Shown here: piece by piece, positions 37,701 to 50,800 of the stretch | How positions within the stretch are numbered: the first letter of the stretch is position 1 | How the letters are laid out: each line of letters opens with the position of its first letter | NCBI GenBank assembly: GCA_035582835.1 | Contig: JAYKAV010002574.1 | Span: 85,743 to 149,742, forward strand | DNA: 64,000 nucleotides | Source of the DNA: Phoebastria nigripes | Lineage: Eukaryota; Chordata; Aves; Procellariiformes; Diomedeidae | Reading direction: 5' to 3' | Position numbers and translations under genes: made by a program | The notes under the pieces: generated by a model | Databases searched by the model: none | What the model saw: the letters and a program-made list of their open reading frames with translations, nothing else | What the model was told of the DNA's origin: nothing

Positions 37701-40292
37701 TTCCTCCATCTTTTACTCTCCTTCTTTCCCTCTCTTTGAAGATCAGGCTGTACGCTTTTTTTTTAATGAAGCACGAAATTCTCACTTAATCAGTTGAAAA
37801 AGGGTACTGGGAATTTACAAATATAATAACTGTTGTGAGACTAATTTTTTCACTTTGCTTTCCTAATTCCTATCAACTCNATTAATGTTAATCGAAAGAG
37901 CAGGTATTCCGTTCTTTTACACACACAAATATATCCATACTTATCTTTCCGTGAAGACAGTTATTTGCTACTCTCTGAACAGACCTTGCTATTTCAAGCT
38001 GCTTTCCATACACTGCATTTTCTAGGTCACTGAGACCTCATTAGATATTTCAGAGCTGTGTTTGCGGATTCTTAATACTTGTAAGCCTGAAGAAAGTATT
38101 CTATCCAAATGCTGAGAAACAATTTTTAAGCTTCATTCAAATGGCATGTAGTTTGTTGTCGTTTTTCATTACATGTCAATTTATCTGTAAATCTGAAAAA
38201 AAAAAGTCTAGCCAGAATGTTTATGGCTTTAATAAAAAATAAAATCCTCAGATTATGACATTTTTAGACAGATTCAGACCAGAGTACTGCAACTCGAAGT
38301 GAGTCTACTCTTACACTGTACATTAAAATTTTCCTTTGAGTTATTTTATTAATTTATAATACCCTCTCTAAGGTTAGTTTCAGTAAATTACGTTAATATT
38401 GAGTGCACATTTGGAAGTCAGCTTTCAGTCAAACACATTAGATTATAAATCCAAGTTATAAACACATTTCAGGATGCATAGCAATTTTATAGTTCTCTGG
38501 TCACCAAAAATATACTGTTGTGAATATGCTGTAATTTATTGGGGGATTTCCTCCATGGTTGCATCTGCTGAACATTAAATTGAGAATATAGATTATTTTC
38601 TGGATTGATGTAGTCCCTATAGACTTGAAACTACACCATGTAAAAAAATTATCTGTATTCAGACTTTAATCAAAGATGAAAAGGATGAAAGCAGTCCCCA
38701 TAGCCATTCAGTAGAACTGGGTATTGTACCTTCAAGAATGGCACCAGGAACCCCCATGGGGAAGTGACAGGATGAGACTAGGAAATGTTTGTGACTAACA
38801 GGACACAAAGAGCGTTCTTTCACTTTCTAATATAAACAGGTTCAAATCAGCTATAGTATAGCAATTCCCCTGGGAGCCACCTAAATATTTTAACAAGAGA
38901 GTTGTAGAAAGAGGACAGAAAATCTACCGTGACTTCTAGTGTCCAACCACAGGTAAAAAAATGATTACAGTTCTATTGCTTTCAGAGGTTTGTACATAAC
39001 AATTTTTATTTCTAAGTTTCAGCATGACATTGAAAATGTAAGCTGTTGCAATAGGCACTTAGATTTTAGAGGCAGTTCATAGTAAAGTTAAGGTTGTATC
39101 TCTTCATAGCACTGACTTTCATATACTTAAATGTAGAACAGATTATATTTATTTATACTACCTCCTATCACTGAAGAACAGAACTTAAATATAATGTCAT
39201 TGCCAATTGTTCTCTATCCATTCTGATGCATAATTGTTTTTCTGATTGTATAACATCATGGTGTTTTGGAAAGCATACAGTGCTAATTCACAGCAGTATT
39301 TAAAGTATAGTGCAGAATCATCAACTGTAATTGAACTCATCAGAATGCTAACTAACTTAATTCAGAAGTTCACATACAATTATATGAATGAAAATATATA
39401 TAAACTTACATTTATAGATAATACTTAAGTTCTATATATGGACAAGGGAATTTCTATGTTTCGGGAATTCTTTTATACAAGCTTNTATTTGGAAATATAT
39501 TGGCTGTTAAAAGCATGTGATCACCCAGTGTCGATTTGTAGCAAAGTACTTTGTGATAAGTACTTGGTATTGCTTGCAAATTGTTCTATGTCATCAGAAA
39601 GAATGCTGGATATTCTGGAGGTGATGGAAGATAGCCATAACTCTGGATGTGCACGTCTTTGAGCTTAGGAGAAGCTGGGATCAGATCCAAGCTCTGGGTC
39701 TGCAGGTCTTATATGAATGTAAAAAGCACAGATTGTATAGTAAAGAAACAATGCTCTTGTAAACACAAATGGAAATCTCTATGAATCTCAGCTTGGTTAC
39801 ACACAAGGGGGGTGTATTCTCCACTGAAGTCTAATGGGATGTGCATCNAGGGGAGAATAATATGCGCCATTGCCTTGTTCACTAACAGGTGAAGGGTAAT
39901 ATAGATGAAACTGGAGAACTAATGGGCAAGGCAGTTCGCATTAGCATATACAAGGCAATTCCACATTTTGCAAAGTAAAGGCAAAGTAGTGGCATAAACC
40001 AAGGAAAGATTAAGTCTAAGACCTGCTGTCNATGTGATGAAAAGAACTTGACATTTGAATCTTTCAAGTACTGGTTTATCACAAGTGGCTCAAATGATTA
40101 CTTTCTCTGTAGAATCTAACAATGAGAGAACCTGATGGACCTGTACACCGTATCAGATATGGTGCAAAAGAAACGTTGAACTGTATGAATTTGGAGACAC
40201 AGCATTGTTGTGACACAGAAGTTGTCGTTGCATTCTAGCCAATGACTGAAGGAAGCCACCTGCCTAAAGGAGTAGGAGTGTCGTTTTTTGCC
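34746..40292. other. Non-coding stretch, no gene seen
   Basis: AT-rich sequence without recognisable genes. Frames are at most 86 codons. Its start may still hold unrecognisable remains of the old CR1. A-rich runs occur near 37425-37443. Confidence 0.5.
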
Positions 40293-40328
40293 GATAGATA
40301 GATAGATCAATCAGTCAGTCAATCAATC
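40293..40328 (+). repeat. Compound tetranucleotide microsatellite
   Basis: Nearly four GATA units (40293-40307) run into a mix of CAGT and CAAT units ending at 40328. It is a short, probably polymorphic compound repeat. Confidence 0.85.
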
Positions 40329-41076
40329 TTTAAAACCCCAATCAATTCAAGGTTTACGTCAATGATATTTTGCTGCCGTGAGTTCCAAAGGTTGACAGTA
40401 CATACAGACATGCTTCCTTTTCTTCCAGTTCAGATGTAAAGCATTTTTCCATTCCTCCATAGACATTCAAGGACAAATTGCTCTTAAATGTGGCAATTCA
40501 AATACATACCATATGATGTTTTAAATGTGTTTCTGAAACTTTTTAATATTGTGAACGGATCTTTGGTATCTGCCATCTGGAGAAACACATATTTTTATCT
40601 GTGTTCTCTTTAAAAAAATGTTGCTTTTTTCCAAAAGGTCTTGCAAAACTGCTGGTCAAAGATAATTATGCTCCAAAATCAAAACACCTCAAAAGATATT
40701 TGTAGCAACATTAAGAAAATATTATATACTGCTCTAAATATGAAACAAACATATATAAGACCAGTTTCATTACTTCTAGTGAATAGCTTCAGAAGACAGA
40801 ATACCTTTAATCTAATTCTAATTGGTTCAAAGTGTAGCTGTCCTGGTTTCAGCTGGGATAGAGTTAATTTTTTTTCCTAGTAGTTGGTATAGTGCTATGT
40901 TTTGGATTTAGTATGAGAAGAATGTTGATAACACACTGATGTTTTTAGTTGTTGCTAAGTAGTCTGCTAGTCAAGGACTTTTCAGCTTCCCATGCTCTGC
41001 CAGGTGCACAAGAAGCTGGGAGGGAGCATAGCCAGGACAGCTAGCCCAACTGGCCAACGGGGTATTCCTTACCATG

Positions 41077-41100
41077 TGACGTCATGCTCAGTATATAAAG
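41077..41100 (+). promoter_or_regulatory. LTR core promoter: CRE-like site and TATA box
   Basis: A perfect palindromic TGACGTCA (41077-41084) lies 7 bp upstream of TATATAAAG (41092-41100) in the plus-strand LTR. CREB/ATF factors bind this octamer in general. The arrangement suggests a once cAMP-responsive LTR promoter firing rightwards; present activity is unknown. Confidence 0.7.
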
Positions 41101-41280
41101 CTGGGGGAAGAAGAAGGAAGGGGGGGACGTTCGGAGTGATGGCGTTTGTCTTCCCAAGTAACCGTTATGCGTGATGGAGCCCTGCTTTCCTGGCGATGGC
41201 TGAACACCTGCCTGCCGATGGGAAATAGTGAATGAATTCCTTCTTTTGCTTTGCTTGCGTGCACGGCTTTTGCTTTCCCT

Positions 41281-41286
41281 ATTAAA
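41281..41286 (+). terminator. LTR polyadenylation signal ATTAAA
   Basis: ATTAAA within CCTATTAAACTGTCTTTATC, about 180 bp downstream of the TATA box and before a T-rich and GT-rich tract. It is conserved at the same place in the two other LTR copies and fits the end of R. Confidence 0.65.
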
Positions 41287-41418
41287 CTGTCTTTATCTCA
41301 ACCCATGAGTTTTCTCACTTTTACCCTTCCGATTCTCTCCCCCATCCCACCGTGGGGGGAGTGAGCGAGCGGCTGTGTGGTGCTTAGCTGCTGGCTGGGG
41401 TTAAACCACGACAGTAGC

Positions 41419-44400
41419 TGTGGGAAGTCAGATCTCTTTCCTTTGTTTATTAGAAAGAACAGAATAATACCTGCATAGGGATTTTAGTATTCACTGATAT
41501 CAGTTAAATGCTGTGAAGTCTTTTCTCCTACAAGAGAATATACACATCATCATCTGTTTTATATTTGTCTTCTAATAATTCATTATATTTTCTAAAGATG
41601 TTTTCTAGCGCTAACAAGAAGAAATTAAACGTTCCTTGGTTGGACCAAAACGTTTATTGCAGTCACTTAGTATATTATGTCATTGTAGCAGTACTCAGTG
41701 TCTATGGAAGTGGATGACAGCTGTATACATTATCTAAAATATCTATCTGTATACTGGCAAAGCCTACATATTACATAATCATAATTAACACAATTCCTTG
41801 AAACTGAATAGTCAACAAGGTGTACATACAAGGTATACAGACCTCCAAGACTGTGAATCTTTTGACTATAGGAGATCTGTTCTATAACTGCACCTCTGCG
41901 TGCATTGTGAGAATGATGATAAATTCTTTTATATAGTGAGTTTTCAACAAAATGTACTGATTTAAACTGGACTTCATTTAAGTAGATCTTACTAGATTAC
42001 CATTAAAATACTTTTCATTTAAATATAAAGGATATTAAAAAAAAGAAGCAAATCTCAATCCTGATTTAAACAAACATGAACTTCATTAATTTTTTTAGCA
42101 ATACAACTGACTTTGGAAAGCCACTGGTACTTAAGCTGTAGTAAACAAAGTCTTGAAACAAAAACTCATTAAAAAATTTTATCTTTTAGTATTTTTAATT
42201 ACTAGTTCTGTTATTAATTTCTTAGCTAGAAAAAATACTTTTTTTGCTGTTTGCACAAAGTTATATGGGATGTTTTAATTATTTGGGGTTATTTTTGTTC
42301 TGTATTGAAATTTTAGGCAGTGAAAGATATGTTGTATTAGATTTAGGTTGACAGGAAGGACTGTAATCTATATTATATGCTCTTGTTAGCAGCCAGAAAT
42401 ATTACTGGGAAATAATGCTGTAGAGGAAAGCCTGAACAATTGTTTCGCTCTATAATACAGAGCTGGAAGAGATGGGAGATAAAAAAATCGGTGTTCCAGG
42501 ATAAGCTTTCAGAGGTACTGAAACTCCCAAACTATATTTCATTTTTTGCTAAGCATTGTGGCAGTCCAGTTATAGCTGTGCCTTTGGAGGACAATATATT
42601 CATAAGTGTGTGCACCTATTCTTTTGCTCTCTGCTTATATAGCCAAACCACTTTCTTCACAGAAACTAAAGAAGGGGCAGGCATGATATTTCCAGATTAT
42701 CATTTCATGCTGAGAAGGAATAGTAGATCTTTTAGACCTATTGGATTTTGACTCCCTGTTTGCAGCACCTGTCTACCTTTGCTAGTAGTAGTACTAATAC
42801 CGGTAAGCCTGCTGTGCCTAAAGGCAAATTCAACTTGCACAAAGCAGGAACAGGTTTTTATCACCATACTTCATGAAGGCTATATTGGAGAGGATCCACT
42901 TTAACTTCAGTGAAGGTTTTTCTAATATTGCTGGGCTGACACCACTACTAAGTTGGCTGCAGTATACAAATTTTCCGCTATTTCCATGCTTTTTTAATGG
43001 TAGTAGAAATAATGGGCCCAGCCAGGTTGAGCAGAGTGGGGCCACTGATGGTGGGCACTGAGCAGGTGCAGCTGGTGGGGGCCACTCGGGCAGGTCCCTC
43101 AGCACCCGGACAATCAGGGAGGTGGTAAGGAGTGAGGTGCAGGGCAAGGTCCGTTCCTGGGGCAGGAGTATTTCCTCTCAGCCATGGGACCATGTGCTCC
43201 CCTCTCAGCATAAATTGCCTCTAAAGGTAGTTTTCTTTCCATATTGTTCTGTTCCAAAACTGGAAGCACCTTTTTTGTCAAAGAAAATATGACAGTGCAA
43301 GGAAGAAGTAAAGAAAATGTACATGTATTTAATAATAGAAATAGTGTTTTGAACTTACTTCTTTTCTATACGAAGTATTCCAGGCTGTAAAATTGTATCA
43401 AAAGTAACTGTGTTTGTTGTGCTTCTATTCCAGTGGCACTGTGAACAAATTTAACAAGATGACCCATATTTTCTGTGGATTTTTTTGTTTCTTAAAACCA
43501 CTGTCACTCCTGATGTCCTGCATGTATGCACGGTAACAAATATAATCCTATCTGCAGTCAGAGAAGTTGTATCCAGAGATAAATTAGACCACAGGTTTTC
43601 ACAGTATGTTATTAAAGGAGCAAAAATCTTCTTTAACAAAGGTAAACACAGCACACTCATTATAGTGAAAATTAATATTAATATGTTTTAATTTAAAATA
43701 AATAATTTTAAAGAGACCTTCAAGACAGCATTGTCAGAATTTTACAAACTTGGGCTTGGGTTCTGAAGTGACATCAATAAAGACAACTTTTAATGGGCAA
43801 AAATTGCTCAGAGACCTGTCTCAATGCAAAACATTGTAGGACAGCAGCTATAATCATTTTTAAATCGTATAATCATACTGTGCTTATACAAAGTATTTCC
43901 ACAGCTTTTCTTTAGATAGCCTCTTTTGCTGTCTAAAGATGGACAGACACAGGCCCCATTGGGTAGCCGGATTTTTAGCTTCCTGGCCATTAAGCCCAGT
44001 CCCCTGCTATCATGAGCATCCATGTCACATAATCCCTTTCATCAGGACAGAAAGCTAGTCACAGATCCCTAATTCTGAGGTCAGTTCTGCTCCAGCNCCA
44101 TCCTCGATTAGAACAGCCAGGGGTAGAAGTGCTCTAATTTGTACCTTCTTATCCAGGCTCCGGAGAGGTTAGCCAGTGCAGCCCACTGTGGGCACCCCCT
44201 GCGGAAGCAACCCAACACACTGTACCGTGTGTATTAAAATGTGCTTCATAAAAAGACAACTTCCTCTTTGCTCTCACTACTTACCCAGTTTTCCCATAAA
44301 AGGCAAACTGTGATTCTAATGAAGGGAAAGGAAGATACTCTACGAAAACACTTGTGCTATTCATTACTGGCATATCTCAAGCAAATATGAAACAGATAGA

Positions 44401-45130
44401 CCTCCTGATCGGTTCGGAAGGTGTAACAATCACCTGCAATTCATTTGGAGGAAGTCAGTTGGTTTTGCTGCATAATTATCTGTGTTCCCTGCAATATGGC
44501 ACCCTTTTTTTTTTCTTTTATAATTTTTAAAAATGTGTTACATACACCTATTATATGAAATTGAACTTACAGAAATATTTGTCAGACAGAATTAGAACTG
44601 TCTGCGTGCTGCCAGCCCCCTTTCTCTGCAGCCAGGGGGCTCACCCTTCACTGGCTTTCGCTGCTGGTGGTCATCCACACATANAGTGTGAAGAGCTTAG
44701 TGCACTCCGTTTAAGAATTTGACAAATATGATTTGGTAAAATGCACTCTGTTTTCATTTGCTTAGTGCAAAGTTGAATGATTAAGGAATGTCAAAGACAT
44801 TGGAGACTTGCACTTCATATTTCCCGACATGAATTTCTGTTGGGAATTTCTGAGCAGGTACTGTGGAAACTCACTAAAACAAACCAGTGTGTGAAGCATA
44901 TAAATCTGTGAAGTGGCGATACCAAACTGGAAGGGGTTTCTTGATATCAGCATATACTCTGTAAATAGAATTTAGTATATTTATGTCTGACAGATTTTTT
45001 TTCTGGCTGTTTGAAAATTTCTTGCACTTCATGTTCCTGAAAAAGTGGGGTTTAAGAAAATGATTTACATGAGACAGTAAGAGAATACCTATTTTATGCA
45101 GATAGTCACATACAAAATACTACTCGTATT
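41419..45130. other. Non-coding stretch with one GC-rich patch
   Basis: No gene recognised. About 43010-43205 is strikingly GC-rich for the window and has overlapping minus-strand frames of 105 and 77 codons rich in Pro and Ala; composition alone could explain these. About 44070-44225 is also moderately GC-rich. I recognise no repeat family in either. Confidence 0.5.
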
Positions 45131-47810
45131 ATAAAATCATAGAATCATAGAATCATTTAGGTTGGAAAAGACCTTTAAGATCATCAAGTCCAACTGTAAT
45201 CCTAACACTGCCNAGTCCACCACTAAACCTTGTCCCTAAGCGCCACGTCTACACGTCTTTTAAATACCTCCAGGGATGGTGACTCAACCACTTCCCTGGG
45301 CAGCCTTATTCCAATGCTTGACAACCCTTTCGGTGAAGAAATTTTTCCTAATATCCAATCTAAACCTCCCCTGGCGCAACTTGAGGCCATTTCCTCTCGT
45401 CCTATTGCTTGTTACTTGGGAGAAGAGACCAACCCCCACCTCGCTAAAACCTCCTTTCAGGTAGTTGTAGAGAGCTATAAGGTCTCCCCTCAGCCTCCTT
45501 TTCTCCAGGCTAAACAACCCCAGTTCCTTCAGCCGCCCCTCATAAGACTTGTGCTCTAGACCTTTCACCAGCTTCGTTGCCCTTCTCTGCACACGCTTCA
45601 GCACCTCAATGTCTTTCTCGTAGTGAGGGGCCCAAAACTGAATATACCGAAAAGTATTCGAGGTGCAGCCTCACCAGTGCCGAGTACAGGGGGACGATCA
45701 CTTCCCTAGTCCTGCTGGCCACACTATTTCTGATACAAGCCAGGATGCTAGTGGCCTTCTTGGCCACCTGGGCACACTGCTGGCTCATGTTCAGCTGGCA
45801 GTTGACCAACACCCCCAGGTCCTTTTCCGCCGGGCAGCTTTCCAGCCACTCTTCCCCAAGCCTGTAGTATTGCATGGGGTTGTTGTGACTCAAGTGCAGG
45901 ACCTGGCACTTGGCCTTGTTGAACCTCATGCAGTTGGCCTCAGCCCATCGATCCAGCCTGTCCAGGTCCCTCTGTAGAGCCTTCCTACCCTCGAGCAGAT
46001 CAACACTCCCGCCCAACTTGGTGTCGTCTGCAAACTTATTGATAAAAGATATTAAACAGAACTGGCCCCANTAGTGAGCCCTGGGGAACACCACTTGTGA
46101 CCGGCCACCAACTGGGTTTAACTCCATTCACCACCACTCTGGGCCTGGCCAACCAGCCAGTTTTTTACCCAGTGAAGCGTACGCGCATCCGAGCCATGAG
46201 CACCCAGTTTCTCCAGGAGAATGCTGTGGGAAACGGTGTCAAAGGCTTTACTAAAGTCTAGGTAGACAACATCCACNGCCTTTCCCACATCCAGTAAGTG
46301 GGTCACCTTGTCATATAAGGAGATCAGGTCAGTCAAGCAGGACCTGCCTTTCATAAACCCATTCTGACTGGGCCTGATCACCTGGTTGTCCTGTACGTGC
46401 GGCATGATGGCACTCAAGATGATCTGCTCCAGAACCTTCCCCAGCACCGAGGTCAGACTGATAGGCCTGTAGTTCCCCAGATCCTCCTTCCNGCCCTTCT
46501 TGTANATGGGCATCACATTTGCTAACCTCCAGTCAACTGGGACCTCCCCAGTTAGCAAGGAGTGCTGATAAATGATGGAGGGTGGCTTGGTGAGCACTTC
46601 CGCCAGCTTCCTCAGTACCCTTGGGTGGATCCCATCTGGCCCCATAGACTTGTGTGTGTCTAAGCGGTGTAGCAGGTTGCTGACCATTTCCCCTTGGATT
46701 ATGGGGGCTTTATTCTGCTCCCCGTCCCTGTCTTCCAGCTCAGGGGGCTGGGTACCCCGAGAACAACTGGTCTGACTATTAAAGACTGAGGCAAAGAAGG
46801 CATTAAGTACCTCAGCCTTTTCCTCATACTTTGTCATTATGTTTCCCCCTGCATCCAATAAGGGATGGAGGTTCTCCTTAGCCCTCCTTTTATTGCTAAT
46901 GTATTTATAGAAACATTTTTTATTGTATTTTATGGCAGTANCCAGATTAAGTTCTAGTTGTGCTTTGGCCCTTCTAATTTTCTCCCTGCATAACCTTATG
47001 ACATTTTTGTACTCCTCCTGAGTTGCCTGCTCCTTCTTCCAAAGGTCATAAACTCTCTTTTTTTTCCTGAGTTCCAGCCAAAGCTCCCTGTTCAGCCAGG
47101 CCAGTCGTCTTCCCTGCCGGCTCATCTTTTGGCACATGGGGACNGCCTGCTCCTGCACCTTTAAGATTTCCTTCTTGAAGAACGTCCAGCCTTCCTGGAC
47201 TCCTTTGCCCTTCAGGACTGCCTCCCAAGGGACTCTATCAACCAGTCTCCTAAACAGGCCAAAGTCTGCCCTCTGGAAGTCCAAGGTGGCAGTTTTGCTG
47301 ACCCTCCTCCTTACTTCTCTGAGAATCGAAAACTCTTATCATTTCATGATCGCTATGCCCAAAACAGCCTCCAACCATCACATCACCCACAAGTCCTTCT
47401 CTGTTTGTAAACAACAGTTCCAGTGGGGTGCCTTCCCTAGTTGGCTCACTCACCAGCTGTGTCAGGAAGTTATCTTCCACACACTCCAGGAACCTCGTAG
47501 ACTGTTTCCTCTCCGCTGTATTGTATTTCCAGCAGATATCTGTAAGTTGAAGTCCCCCACGAGAACAAGGGCTAGTGATTGTGAGACTTCTCCCAGCTGC
47601 TTATAGAATATTTTGTCTGCCTCTTCATCCTGGTTGGGTGGTCGATAACAGGCTCCCACCATGATATCTGCCTTGTTGGCCTTCCCCCTGATTCTTGCCC
47701 ATAAACACTCAACCCTATCACCATCATCAAGCTCTAGGCAGTCAAAACACTCCCAAACTTACAGAGCTACCCCACCACCTCTCCTTCCTTGCCTATCCCT
47801 TCTGAAGAGG
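45131..47810 (-). mobile_element. CR1 LINE, 5'-truncated, minus strand
   Basis: About 2.68 kb of an avian CR1. The left edge, ATAAAATCATAGAATCATAGAATCATT, is the complement of the terminal ATTCTATG repeats. Reading leftwards from 47810, the element enters inside the endonuclease domain of ORF2, continues through reverse transcriptase and the C-terminal region, and ends in the short 3' UTR. ORF1 and the start of ORF2 are missing, as is normal for incomplete reverse transcription. The right end abuts an AT/CA microsatellite, and I see no clear target duplication. Compared with the old CR1 at 33106 it is well preserved, but frameshifts make it inactive. Confidence 0.95.
45284..47700 (-). pseudogene. 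Broken CR1 ORF2 (endonuclease and reverse transcriptase)
   Basis: In living CR1 this protein nicks the target DNA and copies the element RNA. The endonuclease part keeps GDFNL (about 47543-47560) and SDHEM (about 47340-47354). The reverse transcriptase part, mainly one 388-codon frame at 46118-47284, keeps NYRPISLTSV (about 46449-46478), the GFMKGRSC region and YLDFSKAFD (about 46236-46263). The catalytic FADD is at 46023-46034, in another frame. Frame breaks lie near 47320, 46120, 45640 and 45300, so at least four lesions separate the pieces. The stretch just before FADD looks about ten codons shorter than I expect for the family, suggesting a small deletion. Several n bases fall inside. No functional enzyme can be made. 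Confidence 0.9.
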
Positions 47811-47862
47811 GATAAAATATATATAAAATATAAATCTTAAAAAATATATACACACACACAAG
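47811..47862 (+). repeat. AT-rich and CA microsatellite at CR1 5' junction
   Basis: Mostly A and T (ATAAAATATATATAAAATAT) changing to a CACACACACACA run at about 47850-47861. It begins where CR1 homology ends, so it marks the truncation junction or the original AT-rich target. Confidence 0.8.
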
Positions 47863-50800
47863 GAGGCACTGAACAGACACAACAAATGTATTGTATTCTT
47901 TAGCTGTGTTAAACTCATGCCACCGTGAATTTTTGTGAGAGCCAGGAACAGAAAGAAACTTTCTTTGCTAGACTGAAAGGCTGTTCTAAGGACGTATGTG
48001 TTCTTTCAGATATTTTAGTTTTTTCAAATCCTAGATCTTCATTTTTCCTTCATCTTTGCCATTTCAATGTAGGAGATGGAATAAGCTTTCACAGTGAAAT
48101 GAAAACGCCAAATTGTTAGAAGAGATATATAATCTTACCAAAGCCAATTCTATAGGACTTTATATAAACTATTGTATATTATTATTATGTAGTTACATAT
48201 AGTTACTCTTTGTTCTTTTTTTATGTACTTTAAGATTCCAGAATTTCTGTATTGAGAACTGGAAAACTGGTAAAATCTTATTTTGGTCAGTTTTTAAAAC
48301 AATAATTCTAATAAGTTCTAGTAAGAACACTTATCTGTAAAGGGTATCTACAGCTACATGTTTTCGATAAAGGTTAAGTGATGTTTATTTATTTGCTAAA
48401 TATATAAAGGGCATGCGCTNTTTTTTTTGAGGACGTTAAAAATGCTTATACTGAATGAAAAGCAATGAGAACTAAAATAGCTACATCATTGAAAAAGTTA
48501 TTTACATGTTAAGATCAGAACTCAAAGTGGGAAAATAACTTTATCAAATCATACTCATATAATGCAGTAAAAATCAGGTAGCATTCTATTTTTTTCATTC
48601 CTTCCCCTTAAATTCTGATTTAGTTAGATAGTTTAAAATAAATGTTTTCATACTGAGCCAGTCTTGAGTGTTACTGCTTTAAAATGTTAAGAAACTAGAA
48701 AAAGTTGTATCTTCATTATATAGAATTCTTCTCTTCAAAGCTTATTTGCCAAATAATAAAAGGACCCAGACATCATCTTTTTGTTATTTTATTAATCCTT
48801 TGGCAAGTAAAGTCAATATTTTCATTTTTTATATTAATTAGTATAAGGAGATGTTCCCAAAAAAGGAGCTGATTGTAAATCATCCCTAAAATCGAATATA
48901 ATGGAAAAGGGAAAAGGGAAGAGAAAGAATATGCAAATTCTAAATAGCCTTCTTTAAATTATTACACAATGTGGTTTTCTTCAATCAATGTAAATGTTAA
49001 ACAATATTGTATAATGACACTCTGCAAAATGATAACAGCAATAACAGAATCAGAGATTAATGTCTTGAATGTGTGAAACCCTTAGGAAAGCTGGTAAATA
49101 GAAAAAGAGAAACCAGTTATCACAAATCAAAAATACAAGACAGAAACTTGAACAAGAGTCAAAGGTCAATTTAAAGCATATTTTTAAGGAGCTCTTTATC
49201 ACATTCCTCATCCCACACAAAAAGAATTCACTTACAGGTTCTTTTTCTAATGCTTCACACATATTTCTGAATCCTAGTAGAGATGTCATAGTCTGGTTAT
49301 GCTTTTGTAAGCAACGAAAATAATAGCAAGGGCAAAAAAAGAATGAGAAAGACATGCTATAAGCAAAACAAAGCTCTAATGTAGTATTTACCAAGGTCCA
49401 GAAGGAGGCAGATAATTCAGATATGGAAATTATTAAGACTGCTTATATGGAAGTACTTGGATGCGTGTATTACCTTCTCACTTCTCTCTCACCCTTTTTC
49501 ACAATGTTAGTGACATCCATATGGCACTTGCTAAGTTTTCAGCTAATTGTGGTTGAAACCAATAGAATGAAATTGGTACTGAAGTGCCTGATGAGTATAA
49601 CTATCCTTACTCTCAGTAATACTTTTGGGTATTTTCTATCTGCTCTTCCCATCTTGTAAGATATCCTTCTGCTGTAACCCTCACCAGCACAAAAGTGCTC
49701 AACAGAATGAAAAGGTCAGCTGCAGCTGAGTGTCTGTTTACATCCTAGCAGGCCATAGTCCAACCATCCTAAGGCCACACAGCCCTAATCTTTAGAAATC
49801 TTTTTTTCTCCCCTCAAACTCATCAGAAAATATTTTTTCTGTGAAAAACTTCACATCAGCAAAAAAAATTGCTTTTTTTCCCAAGTGTCCATTCATAGAC
49901 CTTACTACAGCACATGGATAATGTCCTAGTAAACCATATTAAAGGTAGGGAAGAGAGTGNTGCCTGGTGGAAAGGGAATCTGGCATTTTTAAGTCTAAAT
50001 AGATGTGCTAACACCAAGAACATAGATCAGTGGTCTGGCATAGCCACTGGTATTCAAGGTTGAAACAGCAAGTATTTTAGTCAGCTGAATAATAATCCCA
50101 GCAAGATACAGTCTGGGCAAAGCTCATAAACTCTTTCATCCCTACTGTCTTTTTATTGCTATGAAATCTGACAGTGACTTTTGTTTAAACATACTGCTAA
50201 TCCAAGAGCTTTGTANAGCAGAGAATCACAAAGTTGTGCCCCTCCATCCCTCGCTACATGATATACTCTTTGCAGTGTGCTGATGAAGTTCCCAACAGCA
50301 TTTGTGCTGCATAAAATATATCTGTGGAGAGGAAAACACACCTTGAGGTTCCAACATTCCATCTGCCTGAAGGATTCTCATAAATAATGCAGTGTTTTTG
50401 AAAGGACAATTTAAATAGTTTCTCTTAAATTTCCTTAATCTTAGGTGTCATTCTTCTCTATGCTTCTTGATTATCATAATGAGCACATCTTATTTTTCAC
50501 TTTACATCTGGCGTCTCAGGATAGACGCACTAGGTCTCCTTTTTTTGTTGTCCATTGGGTCATTGTTGAAGGACAGAAGGCTTTCAGGGTGAAGGAAAAA
50601 ATGTAATTTTAATTTTAGGAATAGGTTCAATTTCAGGCTTCTCAACTGTGACCATGTCCTTCTAATGGGAGTCATATGCACATATCAAAGAAAATAGATA
50701 CTTAAATATCCCTTTTGATTGGCTGAATCTCTTTAAATAATTTATATACAACTGTAATCACAATATTTCTTGTCTGATGAGCTTATATGCTTGATTCAAT

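Larger units (their letters stand above)
40839..41413 (+). mobile_element. Solo ERVL-like LTR, plus strand
   Basis: A 575-bp LTR running from TGTCCTGGTTTCAGC to GGTTAAACCACGACA, with a perfect 5-bp target duplication, GTAGC, at 40834-40838 and 41414-41418. The ends are imperfect inverted repeats (TGTCCTGGTTT against TGTCGTGGTTT). It has the classical order of U3, TATA box, R with ATTAAA, and U5, and no internal retroviral sequence, so a provirus probably collapsed by LTR-LTR recombination. It is the same family as the two minus-strand copies and the only one with an intact CRE-like site. The 5-bp duplication supports the ERVL type rather than alpharetroviral types. Confidence 0.93.

Noticed and set aside
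42830..43211. Pro/Ala-rich minus-strand frames of 105 and 77 codons
   Set aside because: Open only because the patch is GC-rich; two overlapping frames are equally open and neither resembles a protein family.
45230..45977. Several plus-strand frames of 62-109 codons
   Set aside because: They are shadows on the strand opposite the CR1 ORF2 remnant.
47136..47606. 156-codon plus-strand frame
   Set aside because: It is antisense to the CR1 endonuclease and reverse transcriptase region, and the minus strand carries the recognisable motifs.
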